Positions 18,656 to 27,359 of a stretch of DNA of 64,000 nucleotides are shown here, piece by piece. The stretch's first letter is position 1; each line of letters starts with the position of its first letter. Below the pieces are notes generated by a model, which did not search any database, was not told where the DNA came from, and worked only from the letters and a program-made list of their open reading frames with translations. The DNA is from CAWKMN01 sp963850765 (GTDB lineage Bacteria > Chloroflexota > Anaerolineae > Aggregatilineales > Aggregatilineaceae). The position numbers were made by a program, and so were the translations under genes. The stretch is taken from NCBI GenBank assembly GCA_963850765.1, contig CAWKMN010000001.1, positions 186,001-250,000 of the forward strand, in the 5' to 3' direction.

Positions 18656-18755
18656 TGGTGAAGCTGTCAGCTAATCAGCTTTTAGCCATCAGCTAATAGC
18701 GATTGGCTTTTGGCTCTTAGCTAATAGCTAACGGCTAATTGCTAATCGCTAACCG
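18656..18755. repeat. Degenerate AGCTAAT/TTAGCTA short repeats
   Basis: The gap between the ThDP enzyme and the first NTF2 gene consists of repeated variants of CAGCTAATAGC, TTAGCTAATAGCTAACGGC and TAATCGCTAACCGC. The units are 8-10 bases long and partly self-complementary. No gene or clear terminator is seen. Confidence 0.7.
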
Positions 18756-20461
18756 CTACTTGCCGCTGGTCGCGTCCGGCAGCCGGCTGTCCACCACCAG
18801 ATCGATCAGGAACGGCCCATCGGTGGCGAGCATCTGCCGGATAGCCGGGGCCACCTGATCGGGCGTCTCGACGCGCGCGCCGGGCACGCCCATCGACTCC
18901 GCGATCTTGACGAAATCCACCATCGGCGTCAGGTCGAAGGATCCGGGAATTTGCCGGGCGGGAGACCCTGTTCGCGCCAGTACTGCGAGATGTTGAGCTT
19001 GAGCAGCATGTAGCTGGCGTTGTTGCAGATCACGAACTTGGCCCCGATGTTGTGGCGGGCCGCCGTCCAGAGCGCCTGGATGGTGTACATGCTGCCGCCG
19101 TCGCCCGTGAAGCCGATCACGGTCTCGTCGGGGTGCGCCAGCTTGACGCCCAGCGCGCCGGGGATGCCGACGCCGAGCGATCCGCCGCGCGTCTGGAAGA
19201 AGTGCCCCGTCTGGTCAGGCGGCATATAGCGGGTCAGCGGCGGCGAGGAGGTCAGCGCCTCGTCAAAGATGATAGGTTTCGCTGCCGTTGAGCTGCCGGC
19301 CAGTTCTTCCATGAAGACGGCCGTTTGCAGCGGCGTTGAGCTCGCGCGCTTTCTGATCGGCTTCGTGCGCCGCCTGGAACGCTTTGTCCTTGGCCTGCCG
19401 GGCCGCGTCGATGCGGGCCCGCGCCGCGCTCTGCTGCGCCGGGCTGAGCGCGGTGTGCGAGCGCCTCGGCCAGCCGCGCCAGCGACAGCTTTGGGATCGG
19501 CCACGATGCCCAGGTCAACCGGGAAATTCTTGGCGATCTCGTAGGCGTTCAGATCGATATGGATGACCTTCGCGCCGGGCGCGAAAATCTCGGAGCCGTC
19601 CAGGAACGGGAAGACCTCCGGGAAGACATAGGTGCCCACGATCAGGATCGCGTCGGCTTCGCGCGTGACGCGGCTGCTGTTGGCCCCGAACATGTGCCCC
19701 AGGCTGCCCTTATACAGCGGGTGTGAGGCCGGGATATTGACTTCGGAGTTATCCGCGCCCCACACGTCCGCGCCGAGTAGTTCGGCCACGACGGCGAGCT
19801 CGTCCTGTGCGCCAGAATACGCGATGCCGTCGCCCATGATGATGAGCGGTTTCTGCGCCCCGGCGAGCATCTGCGCGGCGCGGGTGACGTCGGCATCGGA
19901 CGGCGCGGTGCGCGTGACGAGGAACGACGTCGGGACAATCGGCTCGGTAATGGGGTGATCCAGCACATCCGCCGGCAGGCAGACAAACACCGGGCCCATC
20001 GGCGGGGTCACCGCAATTTTGATGGCGCGGCGCAGCACGCGCAGCGTCGAGGCAGGATCGACCACGCGGGTCGCCCACTTGGTGACGGGTCTGGCCATCG
20101 CCACCAGATCGGCGGCCATCTGCGAGTCCATCGCGTCGTACCGGATGCCGGCCTCCCCGGCGATCACCACCAGCGGCGCGTGGCCGCGATACGCCTGGTA
20201 CATCATGCCGATCCCGTTGCCCAGCCCCACACCGCTGTGAAGCTGGACCAGTGCGGGCCGCTGGGTGGCGCGCGCATAACCGTCGGCTATGCCCACGGCG
20301 ACGGTCTCTTGCAGCGCCAGGATGTACTGAAAGTTCGGGTATTCGTCAACGGCGTCCAGAAACCCCTGCTCGACGGTGCCGGGGTTGCCGAACATGAAGG
20401 TGATACCATCCGCCAGGAACTGCTCGATGATGGCAAAGCGTCCGGTTTTTTCGGCCATCAT
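18756..20461 (-). pseudogene. ThDP-dependent enzyme, benzoylformate decarboxylase/acetolactate synthase-like, frame broken as sequenced
   Basis: Joining frames gives about 565 aa from MMAEKTGRFAIIEQFLADGI to PDATSGK at TAG 18756-18758. The pyrimidine-binding half has FMFGNPGTVEQGFLDAV and the cofactor-activating Glu in ILALQETVAVGIADGYAR. LHSGVGLGNGIG matches the His-bearing segment of benzoylformate decarboxylase, while its active-site Ser position reads Thr in GNPGT. The ThDP-diphosphate motif is GFTGDGGSMYTIQ ending in VICNN. The enzyme class decarboxylates 2-oxo acids or joins them to aldehydes. Frame changes cluster near 19290-19510 (three) and one near 18945. The gene lies 59 bases below the DJ-1 gene and leads into the NTF2 array. 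Confidence 0.85.
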
Positions 20462-20520
20462 TCCCTGTCCTCAATAATCAATGAAGAGAGCAGGCGAATT
20501 GGCGCGCCTGCTCTCAGGAG

Positions 20521-21345
20521 TTACCACCCGTAACGACGAAGGCCATTGTCCAGCACCTCGATCATCAGTTCGCCCACCAGTCGAGAGTCCTGGGTGGAGC
20601 GTCCGGTCAGGAAGGGATAGTCGAGAATGGTGGATATGGTGTGCCCAACCCCGCCATGATACTGGCCCTCCGGGCCGGTCGCGTCGCGCAGGATGAACTC
20701 CAGCGGATACGGCGGCGGGCCCATGTTCAGGTCGGTGTTCAGGAAGCCGGTGCCATCTTTGTAGTCGTATTCGAGCGCGTGGCCGGTGACGTGCTTGCCC
20801 CAGATGATGCTGCGGCGGTCGGACCAATCGCGGGCGAAGGCCAGGCATGTCACGGCGTAACATTCGGCGACGATGAGCTTGTTCAGGTGCAGGAAACCCA
20901 GGATGACGTCGTGCAGACGCTGGTTGTTGACCATGTCGATGATCGGGCCGCTGCCGCCGACCATCAGCAGCGCGTCGTATTCTTCCAGGTCTTGCCAGGC
21001 CCGGTCGCGCTGGTTGTGATAATCCTCCAGGGCATGCGCGAAACTCTTGGAACTGAAATAGGGACGTTCCGGGAACCACTTGCGCAGGCTGACAGGGTTA
21101 TCCAGGCGCGTCGAAGCGTCGATCTCTTTGGTTTTCTGCGCGTAATATTCGCTGGTGACTTTTTTGTCCAGAGGAGGATCCAGGTATTCAGGATCCATGC
21201 TTGGGGGCAGCGCATGGGCCCGCTTGCCTTTGCCGGTCATGAAGACGGATTCGTAGCCGTGCTCATCCAGCACTTCGAGGGGGCCAATCAGTTCTTCCCC
21301 CCAAAAGCCGAATTCCGATAGTACAACAAGAACCTTCTTGGACAC
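20521..21345 (-). CDS. DJ-1/PfpI family protein (Hsp31-like length)
   Basis: The 274-aa protein starts MSKKVLVVLSEFGFWGEELI. The Glu in GEELIGPLEVL and the nucleophile Cys in LIVAECYAVTCLAF occupy the positions used by DJ-1 superfamily enzymes, and MVGGSGPIIDMVNNQRLHDV is the preceding strand-turn. It is longer than typical 190-aa members, with an insertion at residues 40-105, which resembles Hsp31-type glyoxalase III proteins. Glyoxalase III converts methylglyoxal to lactate, but activity here is only inferred. It is the first gene of the 2.5-21.3 kb block, about 95 bases below a near-consensus promoter. The 21346-21638 gap holds the divergent promoters and no gene. Confidence 0.87.
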   Translation of the reverse strand: MSKKVLVVLSEFGFWGEELIGPLEVLDEHGYESVFMTGKGKRAHALPPSMDPEYLDPPLDKKVTSEYYAQKTKEIDASTRLDNPVSLRKWFPERPYFSSKSFAHALEDYHNQRDRAWQDLEEYDALLMVGGSGPIIDMVNNQRLHDVILGFLHLNKLIVAECYAVTCLAFARDWSDRRSIIWGKHVTGHALEYDYKDGTGFLNTDLNMGPPPYPLEFILRDATGPEGQYHGGVGHTISTILDYPFLTGRSTQDSRLVGELMIEVLDNGLRRYGW

Positions 21346-21447
21346 CGGACTCTCTCCTGCTGCTATAGATTATGAACGCGCAGTCGGTAATGACCACGCT
21401 ATGTGAACAAACTATCAACGAAGGCTGATGCGTTTAGGCTATGACGA

Positions 21448-21476
21448 ATTGTAGTGTTTCGCATGACAAATGTCAA
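21448..21476 (-). promoter_or_regulatory. Near-consensus sigma70-type promoter for the long minus-strand block, with overlapping palindrome
   Basis: On the minus strand TTGACA (21471-21476) and TACAAT (21448-21453) are exactly 17 bases apart. A perfect inverted repeat TGACATTTGTCA (21464-21475) overlaps the -35 box and could be an operator. The DJ-1 start codon is about 100 bases downstream. Confidence 0.75.
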
Positions 21477-21600
21477 TTATTTTTGAAGATTTTTTACAAG
21501 AAATTTTCTTTCTGGTAGCGCCATTATTACTCCGAGGCGGGGATGGCGGAAAACGTGAGTTTCTCGTTCGAGGCGTGTGCTGTGATGTTGATCGGCTTTG

Positions 21601-21606
21601 TATAAT
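21601..21606 (+). promoter_or_regulatory. Candidate -10 box for the LtrA/redox-sensor operon
   Basis: TATAAT lies 33 bases before the ltrA-like start codon. No good -35 match is seen 16-18 bases upstream, so the promoter may need an activator. Confidence 0.45.
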
Positions 21607-21638
21607 CCATAATATACAAATAAATCTCGGGGGTTCCC

Positions 21639-22835
21639 ATGCTAAATCAGATTTTGCAGCTTCGTACCTCCCGGACCGCCCATCAGGGTGATGAACAGAA
21701 GGTCGGTTGGCTGGAACTGTTTTACGACCTGGTGTACGTGGCGACAATCATCGCGCTCGGCAATATGCTCAGCGAAGATGTCACGACCGAAGGGGTGCTG
21801 ACCTTTGTGGTGCTGTTTGTGCCGATCTGGTGGTCGTGGACCGGCATGGCTTTTTTCATGACCCGCTTCAATCTGGACGACCTGGGCCACCGCCTGCTGG
21901 TTTTTGTCCAGATGTTTGCGGTGGCGGTGCTGGCGATCAACGTCCACGAGGGGCTGGGCGACACCTCCCAGGGGTTCGCGCTGGGCTACGTGATGGCGCG
22001 CGTGGTGCTGATCCTGATGTATGTGCGTGCCGGGCAGTTACGCCCCCAGGCGCGCACCCTGACTCGGCGGTATGTCAGCGGCTTTTCGCTGGCGGCGCTG
22101 ATCTGGCTGGTATCCGCGCTGGTGCCGACTCCCGCGCGGTTTGTGCTGTGGGTAGTCGGGCTGGCGGTGGATTTTGGAACCCCGCTGCTGGCCAGTACCC
22201 GCCGTCTGCAAGCCGAGATCCCGCCCGACACCCACCATCTGCCGGAGCGTTTTGGCCTGTTCACGATCATTGTGTTGGGCGAAGCGTTCATCAAGGTGAT
22301 CGGCAGTGCCGCCGGGCATCACCTGACCTTCTCCAATGCGGTTTATGGCATGCTGGCACTGGTGATCGCCGCCAGCCTGTGGTGGATGTATTTCGACAAC
22401 GTGCGAGGATCTGTGGTGAGCCGCACGCGGTTCGCCGGGCAGGTCTGGGTCTACTCCCATCTGCCGCTGCTGGCGTCGATTACGGCGTATGGTGTGGCCG
22501 CCAAAAAGATCGTCCTGATGGAGGACGAACACCCGATAGGTGATGAAACGACATATTTGCTGACCGGCGCGGTAGCGATTGCGCTGCTGGCGATCGGCAT
22601 TCTGGATATGACCCGCACCGAAGCCGCCCGTGATCTGGCGCACCACCGCATCGCGCTGACTCGCCTGGGGGGTGCGGCTGTGATTCTGGTGGCGGGCTTG
22701 CTTGGCCTGGGCCCCGGCCTGCTGCTGACCGTCGTGGCACTGGTCTGTGCCGTCCAGATCGGTGCTGACCTGATGTTGGAGTATACACCCCCCTCCGCTC
22801 AGGCTGCGGCCCGCGGTTCGCTCATAGAGGAGTAG
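21639..22835 (+). CDS. Low temperature requirement A (LtrA)-like integral membrane protein
   Basis: The 398-aa protein is mostly hydrophobic helices, about ten membrane segments. The two LtrA signatures are clear: VGWLELFYDLVYVATIIALG near residue 22 and LPERFGLFTIIVLGEAFIKV near 202, with conserved Glu, Asp and Arg residues in otherwise apolar helices. LtrA was named from a Listeria cold-growth mutant; its biochemical role is not established. Its stop codon lies five bases before the TTG start of the receiver-reductase fusion, and AGAGGAG of that gene's ribosome site is inside its last codons. Co-transcription with the redox and two-component genes is therefore likely. Confidence 0.88.
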   Translation: MLNQILQLRTSRTAHQGDEQKVGWLELFYDLVYVATIIALGNMLSEDVTTEGVLTFVVLFVPIWWSWTGMAFFMTRFNLDDLGHRLLVFVQMFAVAVLAINVHEGLGDTSQGFALGYVMARVVLILMYVRAGQLRPQARTLTRRYVSGFSLAALIWLVSALVPTPARFVLWVVGLAVDFGTPLLASTRRLQAEIPPDTHHLPERFGLFTIIVLGEAFIKVIGSAAGHHLTFSNAVYGMLALVIAASLWWMYFDNVRGSVVSRTRFAGQVWVYSHLPLLASITAYGVAAKKIVLMEDEHPIGDETTYLLTGAVAIALLAIGILDMTRTEAARDLAHHRIALTRLGGAAVILVAGLLGLGPGLLLTVVALVCAVQIGADLMLEYTPPSAQAAARGSLIEE

Positions 22836-22840
22836 GGACT

Positions 22841-24511
22841 TTGCCGACCAAACCCGTAATTTTTTCAGTGGATGACGATACGAATGTGTTACAGGCCGTC
22901 GTGCGCGATCTGCGCACCCGCTATGGGGATCGTTACCGGATCATGCGCGCCGATTCCGGGCGGGCGGCGATCGAAGCCCTGCACGAGCTGAAGCGCCGCA
23001 GCGAATCGGTAGCGCTGTTCGTGGCGGATCAGCGCATGCCGCAGATGAACGGCGTAGAGTTTTTGACGGAGGCGCTGAAGATTTTCCCCAACGCTAAGCG
23101 CGTGCTGCTCACGGCGTATGCCGATACCGACGCCGCGATCAACGCGATCAACACGGTGGCTGTTCATTATTACCTGCTCAAGCCGTGGGATCCGCCCGCG
23201 GAAAAACTTTATCCGGCGCTGGACGATCTGCTGGAAGACTGGCTCGCCAGCTATCACCCGCCGTTCGAGGGCATCCGCATCATCGGCCACCGCTGGTCGC
23301 CCGAAGCGCATCAGGTGAAGGAATTCCTGGCGCGCAACCAGGTGCCCTACCAGTATCTCGACGTCGAGCTGGATCCCGAAGCGCCCAAAGTTCTGTCGCA
23401 GCTTGGTCTGCCCGGCGACCGGCTGCCCCAGGTAGTTTTCCCGGACGGCACGACGATGGAAGCGCCCATGCCGGTGAACGTGGCCGAAAAGCTCGGCTTG
23501 CAGATGCAGGCCGATAAGCAGTTTTACGATCTGGTCATTGTCGGGGGCGGGCCGGGCGGGCTGGCGGCGGCGGTTTATGGCGCGTCGGAAGGCTTGAGCA
23601 CGGTCATGATCGAGCGCCACGCAACCGGCGGGCAGGCTGGCACCAGTTCGCGCATTGAGAACTATCTCGGCTTCCCATCCGGCCTGAGCGGCGCGGATCT
23701 GGCCCGGCGGGCAACGGCCCAGGCACGGCGCTTCGGCGTGGAGATCCTGACCCCGCAGGAGGCGGTTGGTCTGCGCACCGAAGGCCCCTATCGGATCGTG
23801 CGGCTGGCGGATGGCAGCGAGGTCGCCAGCCATGCGCTGGTCGTCGCGGTTGGCCTGTCCTATCGCAAACTGGATGCGCCGGGCATCAAGAAACTGACCG
23901 GGGCCGGTGTGTATTATGGCGCGTCACTCAGCGAGGTGCCCGAATGCACCGATCAGACGGCGTTTATCATCGGTGCCGGCAACTCGGCGGGGCAGGCGGC
24001 GATGTATCTGGTTGAGTTCGCGACCAAGGTCGTGATCGCGGTGCGCGGCGATTCGCTCGAAGCCAAGATGTCGCAATATCTGGTTGACCGGATCTACGAG
24101 CATCCCCGCATCGAGGTACGTCTCCAGACGGATGTGGCCGCCGCGCATGGGGATCATCATCTTGAGGCGCTGACGCTGCGCGACCGGACGACGCAGCAGG
24201 AAGACACGCAGCCGGCATCGGCAATGTTCATTTTTATCGGCGCGGTCCCTTGCACTGACTGGTTAAAAGGCGTGGTGGAACTGGATGAATATGGGTTTGT
24301 CCTGACCGGGCCGGACCTGATTCACAACGGCCGGCCGCCCAAAGCCTACTGGCCGCTGGATCGGGATCCATACCTGTTTGAAAGCAGCATGCCGGGGCTG
24401 TTCGCGGTGGGTGATTTGCGCGCCAATTCGGTCAAGCGGGTCGCGTCGGCGGTGGGCGAAGGATCGGTGGCGGTCCAGTTCATTCATCAGTACCTCGCCA
24501 GGGTGAAATGA
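22841..24511 (+). CDS. Receiver domain fused to thioredoxin reductase-like flavoprotein
   Basis: The 556-aa protein uses a TTG start set by AGAGGAG nine bases upstream. Residues 4-125 are a receiver, with the acidic pocket in SVDDDTNV, the phosphoacceptor Asp in LFVADQRMPQMNG and the switch Thr and Lys in VLLTAYAD and YLLKPWD. Residues 130-215 form a glutaredoxin-like insert (GHRWSPEAHQVKEFLARNQV) with no CxxC. Residues 225-555 are a TrxB-like module: FAD motif DLVIVGGGPGGLAAAVYGA, NAD(P) motif FIIGAGNSAGQAAMYL and SMPGLFAVGDLRANSVKRVA. The redox CxxC of true thioredoxin reductase is absent; GVYYGASLSEVPEC stands in its place. It probably senses or relays NAD(P)H/FAD redox state with the kinase encoded next. 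Confidence 0.92.
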   Translation: MPTKPVIFSVDDDTNVLQAVVRDLRTRYGDRYRIMRADSGRAAIEALHELKRRSESVALFVADQRMPQMNGVEFLTEALKIFPNAKRVLLTAYADTDAAINAINTVAVHYYLLKPWDPPAEKLYPALDDLLEDWLASYHPPFEGIRIIGHRWSPEAHQVKEFLARNQVPYQYLDVELDPEAPKVLSQLGLPGDRLPQVVFPDGTTMEAPMPVNVAEKLGLQMQADKQFYDLVIVGGGPGGLAAAVYGASEGLSTVMIERHATGGQAGTSSRIENYLGFPSGLSGADLARRATAQARRFGVEILTPQEAVGLRTEGPYRIVRLADGSEVASHALVVAVGLSYRKLDAPGIKKLTGAGVYYGASLSEVPECTDQTAFIIGAGNSAGQAAMYLVEFATKVVIAVRGDSLEAKMSQYLVDRIYEHPRIEVRLQTDVAAAHGDHHLEALTLRDRTTQQEDTQPASAMFIFIGAVPCTDWLKGVVELDEYGFVLTGPDLIHNGRPPKAYWPLDRDPYLFESSMPGLFAVGDLRANSVKRVASAVGEGSVAVQFIHQYLARVK

Positions 24512-24514
24512 TCT

Positions 24515-25906
24515 ATGGTCACGGACACGCGCTATTCGATCCCCCTGTTTGAGAACATCCCTGACGACGAACTGCGCTGGCTGGTGGCGCACAGTCACGA
24601 GGAAACCCTCGACGACGGGGATTATTTCTTCCACGAGAACGGCCCGGCCGATCGCTTCTATATTGTGCTGGACGGCGAGCTTCAGGTCAGCCGGATGGTG
24701 GACGGCAATGACCTGATCCTCGGCACGACGCCGCGCGGCATTATGGGCGGCGAGCTGTCCCTGCTCAACCGGACGCCGTCGCATATCACCGCCCGCGCGA
24801 TCATGCCCTCGCGCCTGATGGTCTTTGATGAACAGGCATTCCGCGAGTTGTTCGCCGCCTGCCCGGTCGTGGGGATGCGCATCCTGCAAACCACCGCCGA
24901 GCGTATGCAGGGTACGGTGTCGATTCTGAAGCAGCAGGAGAAAATGGCTGCGCTCGGCAAGCTGGCCGCTGGCCTGGCCCACGAGTTGAACAACCCGGCC
25001 TCGGCGGCGCGGCGCGCGGCGCAGACGCTGCATGATCAGGTGTTTCCCGCCTTGCACACCCAGGCGTTACAGCTTAACGTGCTGCACCTGAGTGATGATC
25101 AGGTGATCACGCTGGCCGAGTTTCAGCACGAGATCATCGAACATGCGGTGGCGACCGAACCGCTCTCACCCATCGACGAGAGCGCGCGCGAAGACGAGAT
25201 CGGCGCGTGGCTGGACGAACAGGGAATTCCCGGCGGGTGGGAGATGGCCCCGTCTTTTGTCATGGCGGGCCTGACCGTCGATGATCTGGACCGGCTGGCC
25301 GGCGATTTTGGCGCGGACCGGCTGGAAGTCGTTCTCTCCTGGCTGCGCGACCTGCTGGATGCCAGCGCCCTGCTCAAGCAGATCGAGGAGAGCACGCGCC
25401 GGATCTCGGAACTGGTCGGCTCGGTGAAAGCGTACACCTATATGGATCGCGCCCCGGTGCAGCAGGTCAATATCCACGATGGGCTGGAAAACACCCTCAC
25501 CGTGATGAAACACAAGCTGCGCGAGGTGGAGGTCGTGCGCGAATACGAGCCGGACCTGCCACCGATCCAGGCGCGCGGGAGTGAACTTAACCAGATCTGG
25601 ACCAACCTGATCGACAACGCCATCGATGCGATGGGCGGCCGAGGGCAGATCAGGATCATCACGCGCAGCGAAGCGGATTTCGTGATGGTCGAGATCGCGG
25701 ATAACGGTCCCGGCATCCCGGCCGACGTGCTGCCGCGCATTTTTGAGCCGTTTTTCACGACCAAAAGTGTCGGGGTTGGGACGGGGCTGGGCCTGGACAT
25801 CAGCTACCGGATCGTCCAGCAGCATCACGGCACGATGGAAGTACGATCCGAACCGGGACACACCCGGTTTATCCTACGCCTGCCGATCCAGACGCCGGGG
25901 GAATAA
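24515..25906 (+). CDS. Cyclic nucleotide-binding domain histidine kinase
   Basis: The 463-aa kinase has an N-terminal cNMP-binding-like domain (about 10-135: LDDGDYFFHENGPADRFYIV, GGELSLLNRTPSHITARA). A HisKA-type helix follows with His in LAAGLAHELNNPASAARRAA. A helical insert of about 150 residues separates this from the GHKL ATPase: N-box IWTNLIDNAIDAMG, G1 IADNGPGIP, F-box IFEPFFTTK and G2 GTGLGLDISYRI. No membrane segment is seen, so it is cytoplasmic. The gene starts three bases after the receiver-reductase gene, so the two are almost certainly translated together. The receiver of that protein is the obvious phosphorylation partner. Confidence 0.93.
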   Translation: MVTDTRYSIPLFENIPDDELRWLVAHSHEETLDDGDYFFHENGPADRFYIVLDGELQVSRMVDGNDLILGTTPRGIMGGELSLLNRTPSHITARAIMPSRLMVFDEQAFRELFAACPVVGMRILQTTAERMQGTVSILKQQEKMAALGKLAAGLAHELNNPASAARRAAQTLHDQVFPALHTQALQLNVLHLSDDQVITLAEFQHEIIEHAVATEPLSPIDESAREDEIGAWLDEQGIPGGWEMAPSFVMAGLTVDDLDRLAGDFGADRLEVVLSWLRDLLDASALLKQIEESTRRISELVGSVKAYTYMDRAPVQQVNIHDGLENTLTVMKHKLREVEVVREYEPDLPPIQARGSELNQIWTNLIDNAIDAMGGRGQIRIITRSEADFVMVEIADNGPGIPADVLPRIFEPFFTTKSVGVGTGLGLDISYRIVQQHHGTMEVRSEPGHTRFILRLPIQTPGE

Positions 25907-25980
25907 TCCGGTTTTGCAGGAGCAAATTCACAGAATCCGCCTTGATTATTCCACTTCACCGAAAAGAGAGACGAACACTC

Positions 25981-26232
25981 ATGAAATGCACGCATCAAGA
26001 CCTGATTCAGGATGTTACGCCGAGCGCCGAGGGATGTGAGGACTGTCTCAAAATGGGGGGCCGCTGGGTTCACCTGCGGATCTGCCTGATCTGCGGGCAT
26101 GTCGGCTGCTGCGACATGTCCCCGAACAAACACGCGACCCAACACTATCATGATACCGGCCACCCGCTGATCCAGTCGTTTGAGCCGGGCGAGGAATGGC
26201 GCTGGTGTTATGTCGATCAGGAGATGGTGTAA
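25981..26232 (+). CDS. UBP-type zinc-finger protein
   Basis: The 83-aa protein starts MKCTHQDLIQDV at ATG 25981, after AGAGAGACG; the upstream in-frame ATG is a weak alternative. Zinc ligands are plentiful: CTHQ, CEDCLKMGGRW, HLRICLICGHVGCCD, HATQHYHDTGHPL and a final WRWCYVD. This is the ZnF-UBP/BUZ pattern that binds free C-terminal GlyGly tails in eukaryotic deubiquitinases. Bacteria with no ubiquitin carry it next to receiver-TrxR and cNMP-kinase genes, as here, with 74 bases between. A redox- or thiol-sensing adaptor role is plausible but not shown. Confidence 0.9.
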   Translation: MKCTHQDLIQDVTPSAEGCEDCLKMGGRWVHLRICLICGHVGCCDMSPNKHATQHYHDTGHPLIQSFEPGEEWRWCYVDQEMV

Positions 26233-26235
26233 ACC

Positions 26236-26287
26236 GCCGCGGGTTAAAACCGCGCGGCTATGACAGAAGCCTGGAAGCCCGCTAAAT
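26236..26287. repeat. CCGCGCGGTTTTAACC-type palindromic repeat, half copy
   Basis: GCCGCGGGTTAAAACCGCGC followed by GGCTATGACAGAAGCC and GGAAGCCCGCTAAA. Fuller copies lie at 28601-28700, 32786-32880 and 44775-44903; the IS630 element interrupts another left arm at 27359. It follows directly on the zinc-finger gene. Confidence 0.7.
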
Positions 26288-26315
26288 GCCCCATCCGGTA
26301 AATTGTGAGGTCATC

Positions 26316-26431
26316 GTAGGGGCGGACCTCTGTGTCCGCCCGGCGCGGCGCGCGACTGGGAGCACACAGGGGTGCTCCCCTACAAAATCGCGTTATCCGA
26401 ATAAATACTTAACCTGCATTAACGTCCGGCG
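26316..26431. repeat. Composite palindromic repeat (two GC hairpins), copy 2
   Basis: GGGGCGGACCTCTGTGTCCG and GGGAGCACACAGGGGTGCTC are followed by a shared AT-richer tail (CGCGTTATCCGAATAAATAC). The same tail follows copy 3 at 28732-28867. With the half repeat before it, this explains most of the 335-base gap up to the phosphoribosyltransferase. Confidence 0.75.
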
Positions 26432-26567
26432 ATTGACTCCGACCAACCAAATCTGGAACATCTGGCGAACGAGTGACATAATGGGGGGCGTTCCTAGCAT
26501 CCGGGAACGTCCACCGACTAGTTTTATTGGTGCCACCGATGGCCTAGTGCTGCCAGGGGAACGCTTC

Positions 26568-27308
26568 ATGTCACTCTACGATGAGCAAATTAAGAACTGC
26601 ACCGTCCAGATCAGCTCAGACTTTTGGAAAAACCCTTATGGGGTCGAGGTCGATCACGACCCGCTGAAATTTTTGTTTATCCCCGATCACGTCTCTGCTT
26701 ATATCACATCCCGGCTCGCGCACCGGGTCTATCGCTACCAGATCGACAACATCCGTACCAAGCAGCAGATCACCCACGCCATCATGATCACGATGGGCGG
26801 GCTGCTGCCCGGCGTCCTGCTGCACGATCATCTGGCGTGGACGCTGAACAAAAACATCCCGCCGATCGAGTTCGGCACGCTGGGCGTCAAATACTATGCC
26901 GGGCCGGGCCAACCGCTCGACCAGCCGCGCATCATCCACCCGGTATCGATCGACGTGGAAGATCGGGTCGTCGGCGTGGTCGAGGATCTGGTCGATCTGG
27001 GTGGGACGGCGCGTTACGTGGCGCAGTATCTCATGGACGAGCGCAAAGCGAAAAAGGTGGTGCTGATCGCGCCCTATCTCAAGAGCACGAATGTGATGGA
27101 CGAGATGGAGGTGATCTTTTACGGGCATGTTCCCAAAGATACCTGGATCATCACGCCGCGCGAGCGTGTCGAAACGCTCATCAAGCGGGTTCCGTTCTGG
27201 CGTGACAGCGGCGCGACGCTCGAAGAATGCGAATCGAACCTGCGCAAAATCGGCTATCCCGAATATCTGCTGGATACTTACCTGCGCGCCACCTACGAGC
27301 GGGGGTAA
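26568..27308 (+). CDS. Phosphoribosyltransferase-domain protein
   Basis: A 246-aa protein starts MSLYDEQIKNCTVQISSDFW at ATG 26568 after CCAGGGGAACGCTTC; the frame is open further upstream but runs through repeats. The type I PRTase PRPP-binding loop is seen as VVGVVEDLVDLGGTARYVAQ, close to the usual acidic pair plus GGT. ITMGGLLPGVLLHDHLAW supplies the preceding turn. This suggests a purine-type phosphoribosyltransferase or a regulator with that fold. The C-terminal 60 residues (FWRDSGATLEECESNLRKIG) are family-specific. The gene stands alone; a palindromic terminator-like repeat that once followed it is now split by the IS630 element. Confidence 0.75.
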   Translation: MSLYDEQIKNCTVQISSDFWKNPYGVEVDHDPLKFLFIPDHVSAYITSRLAHRVYRYQIDNIRTKQQITHAIMITMGGLLPGVLLHDHLAWTLNKNIPPIEFGTLGVKYYAGPGQPLDQPRIIHPVSIDVEDRVVGVVEDLVDLGGTARYVAQYLMDERKAKKVVLIAPYLKSTNVMDEMEVIFYGHVPKDTWIITPRERVETLIKRVPFWRDSGATLEECESNLRKIGYPEYLLDTYLRATYERG

Positions 27309-27359
27309 CGGCCTCATCCCCCGGCTCAGGGAAATCTGCACCGATGACGCCGCGGGTTA

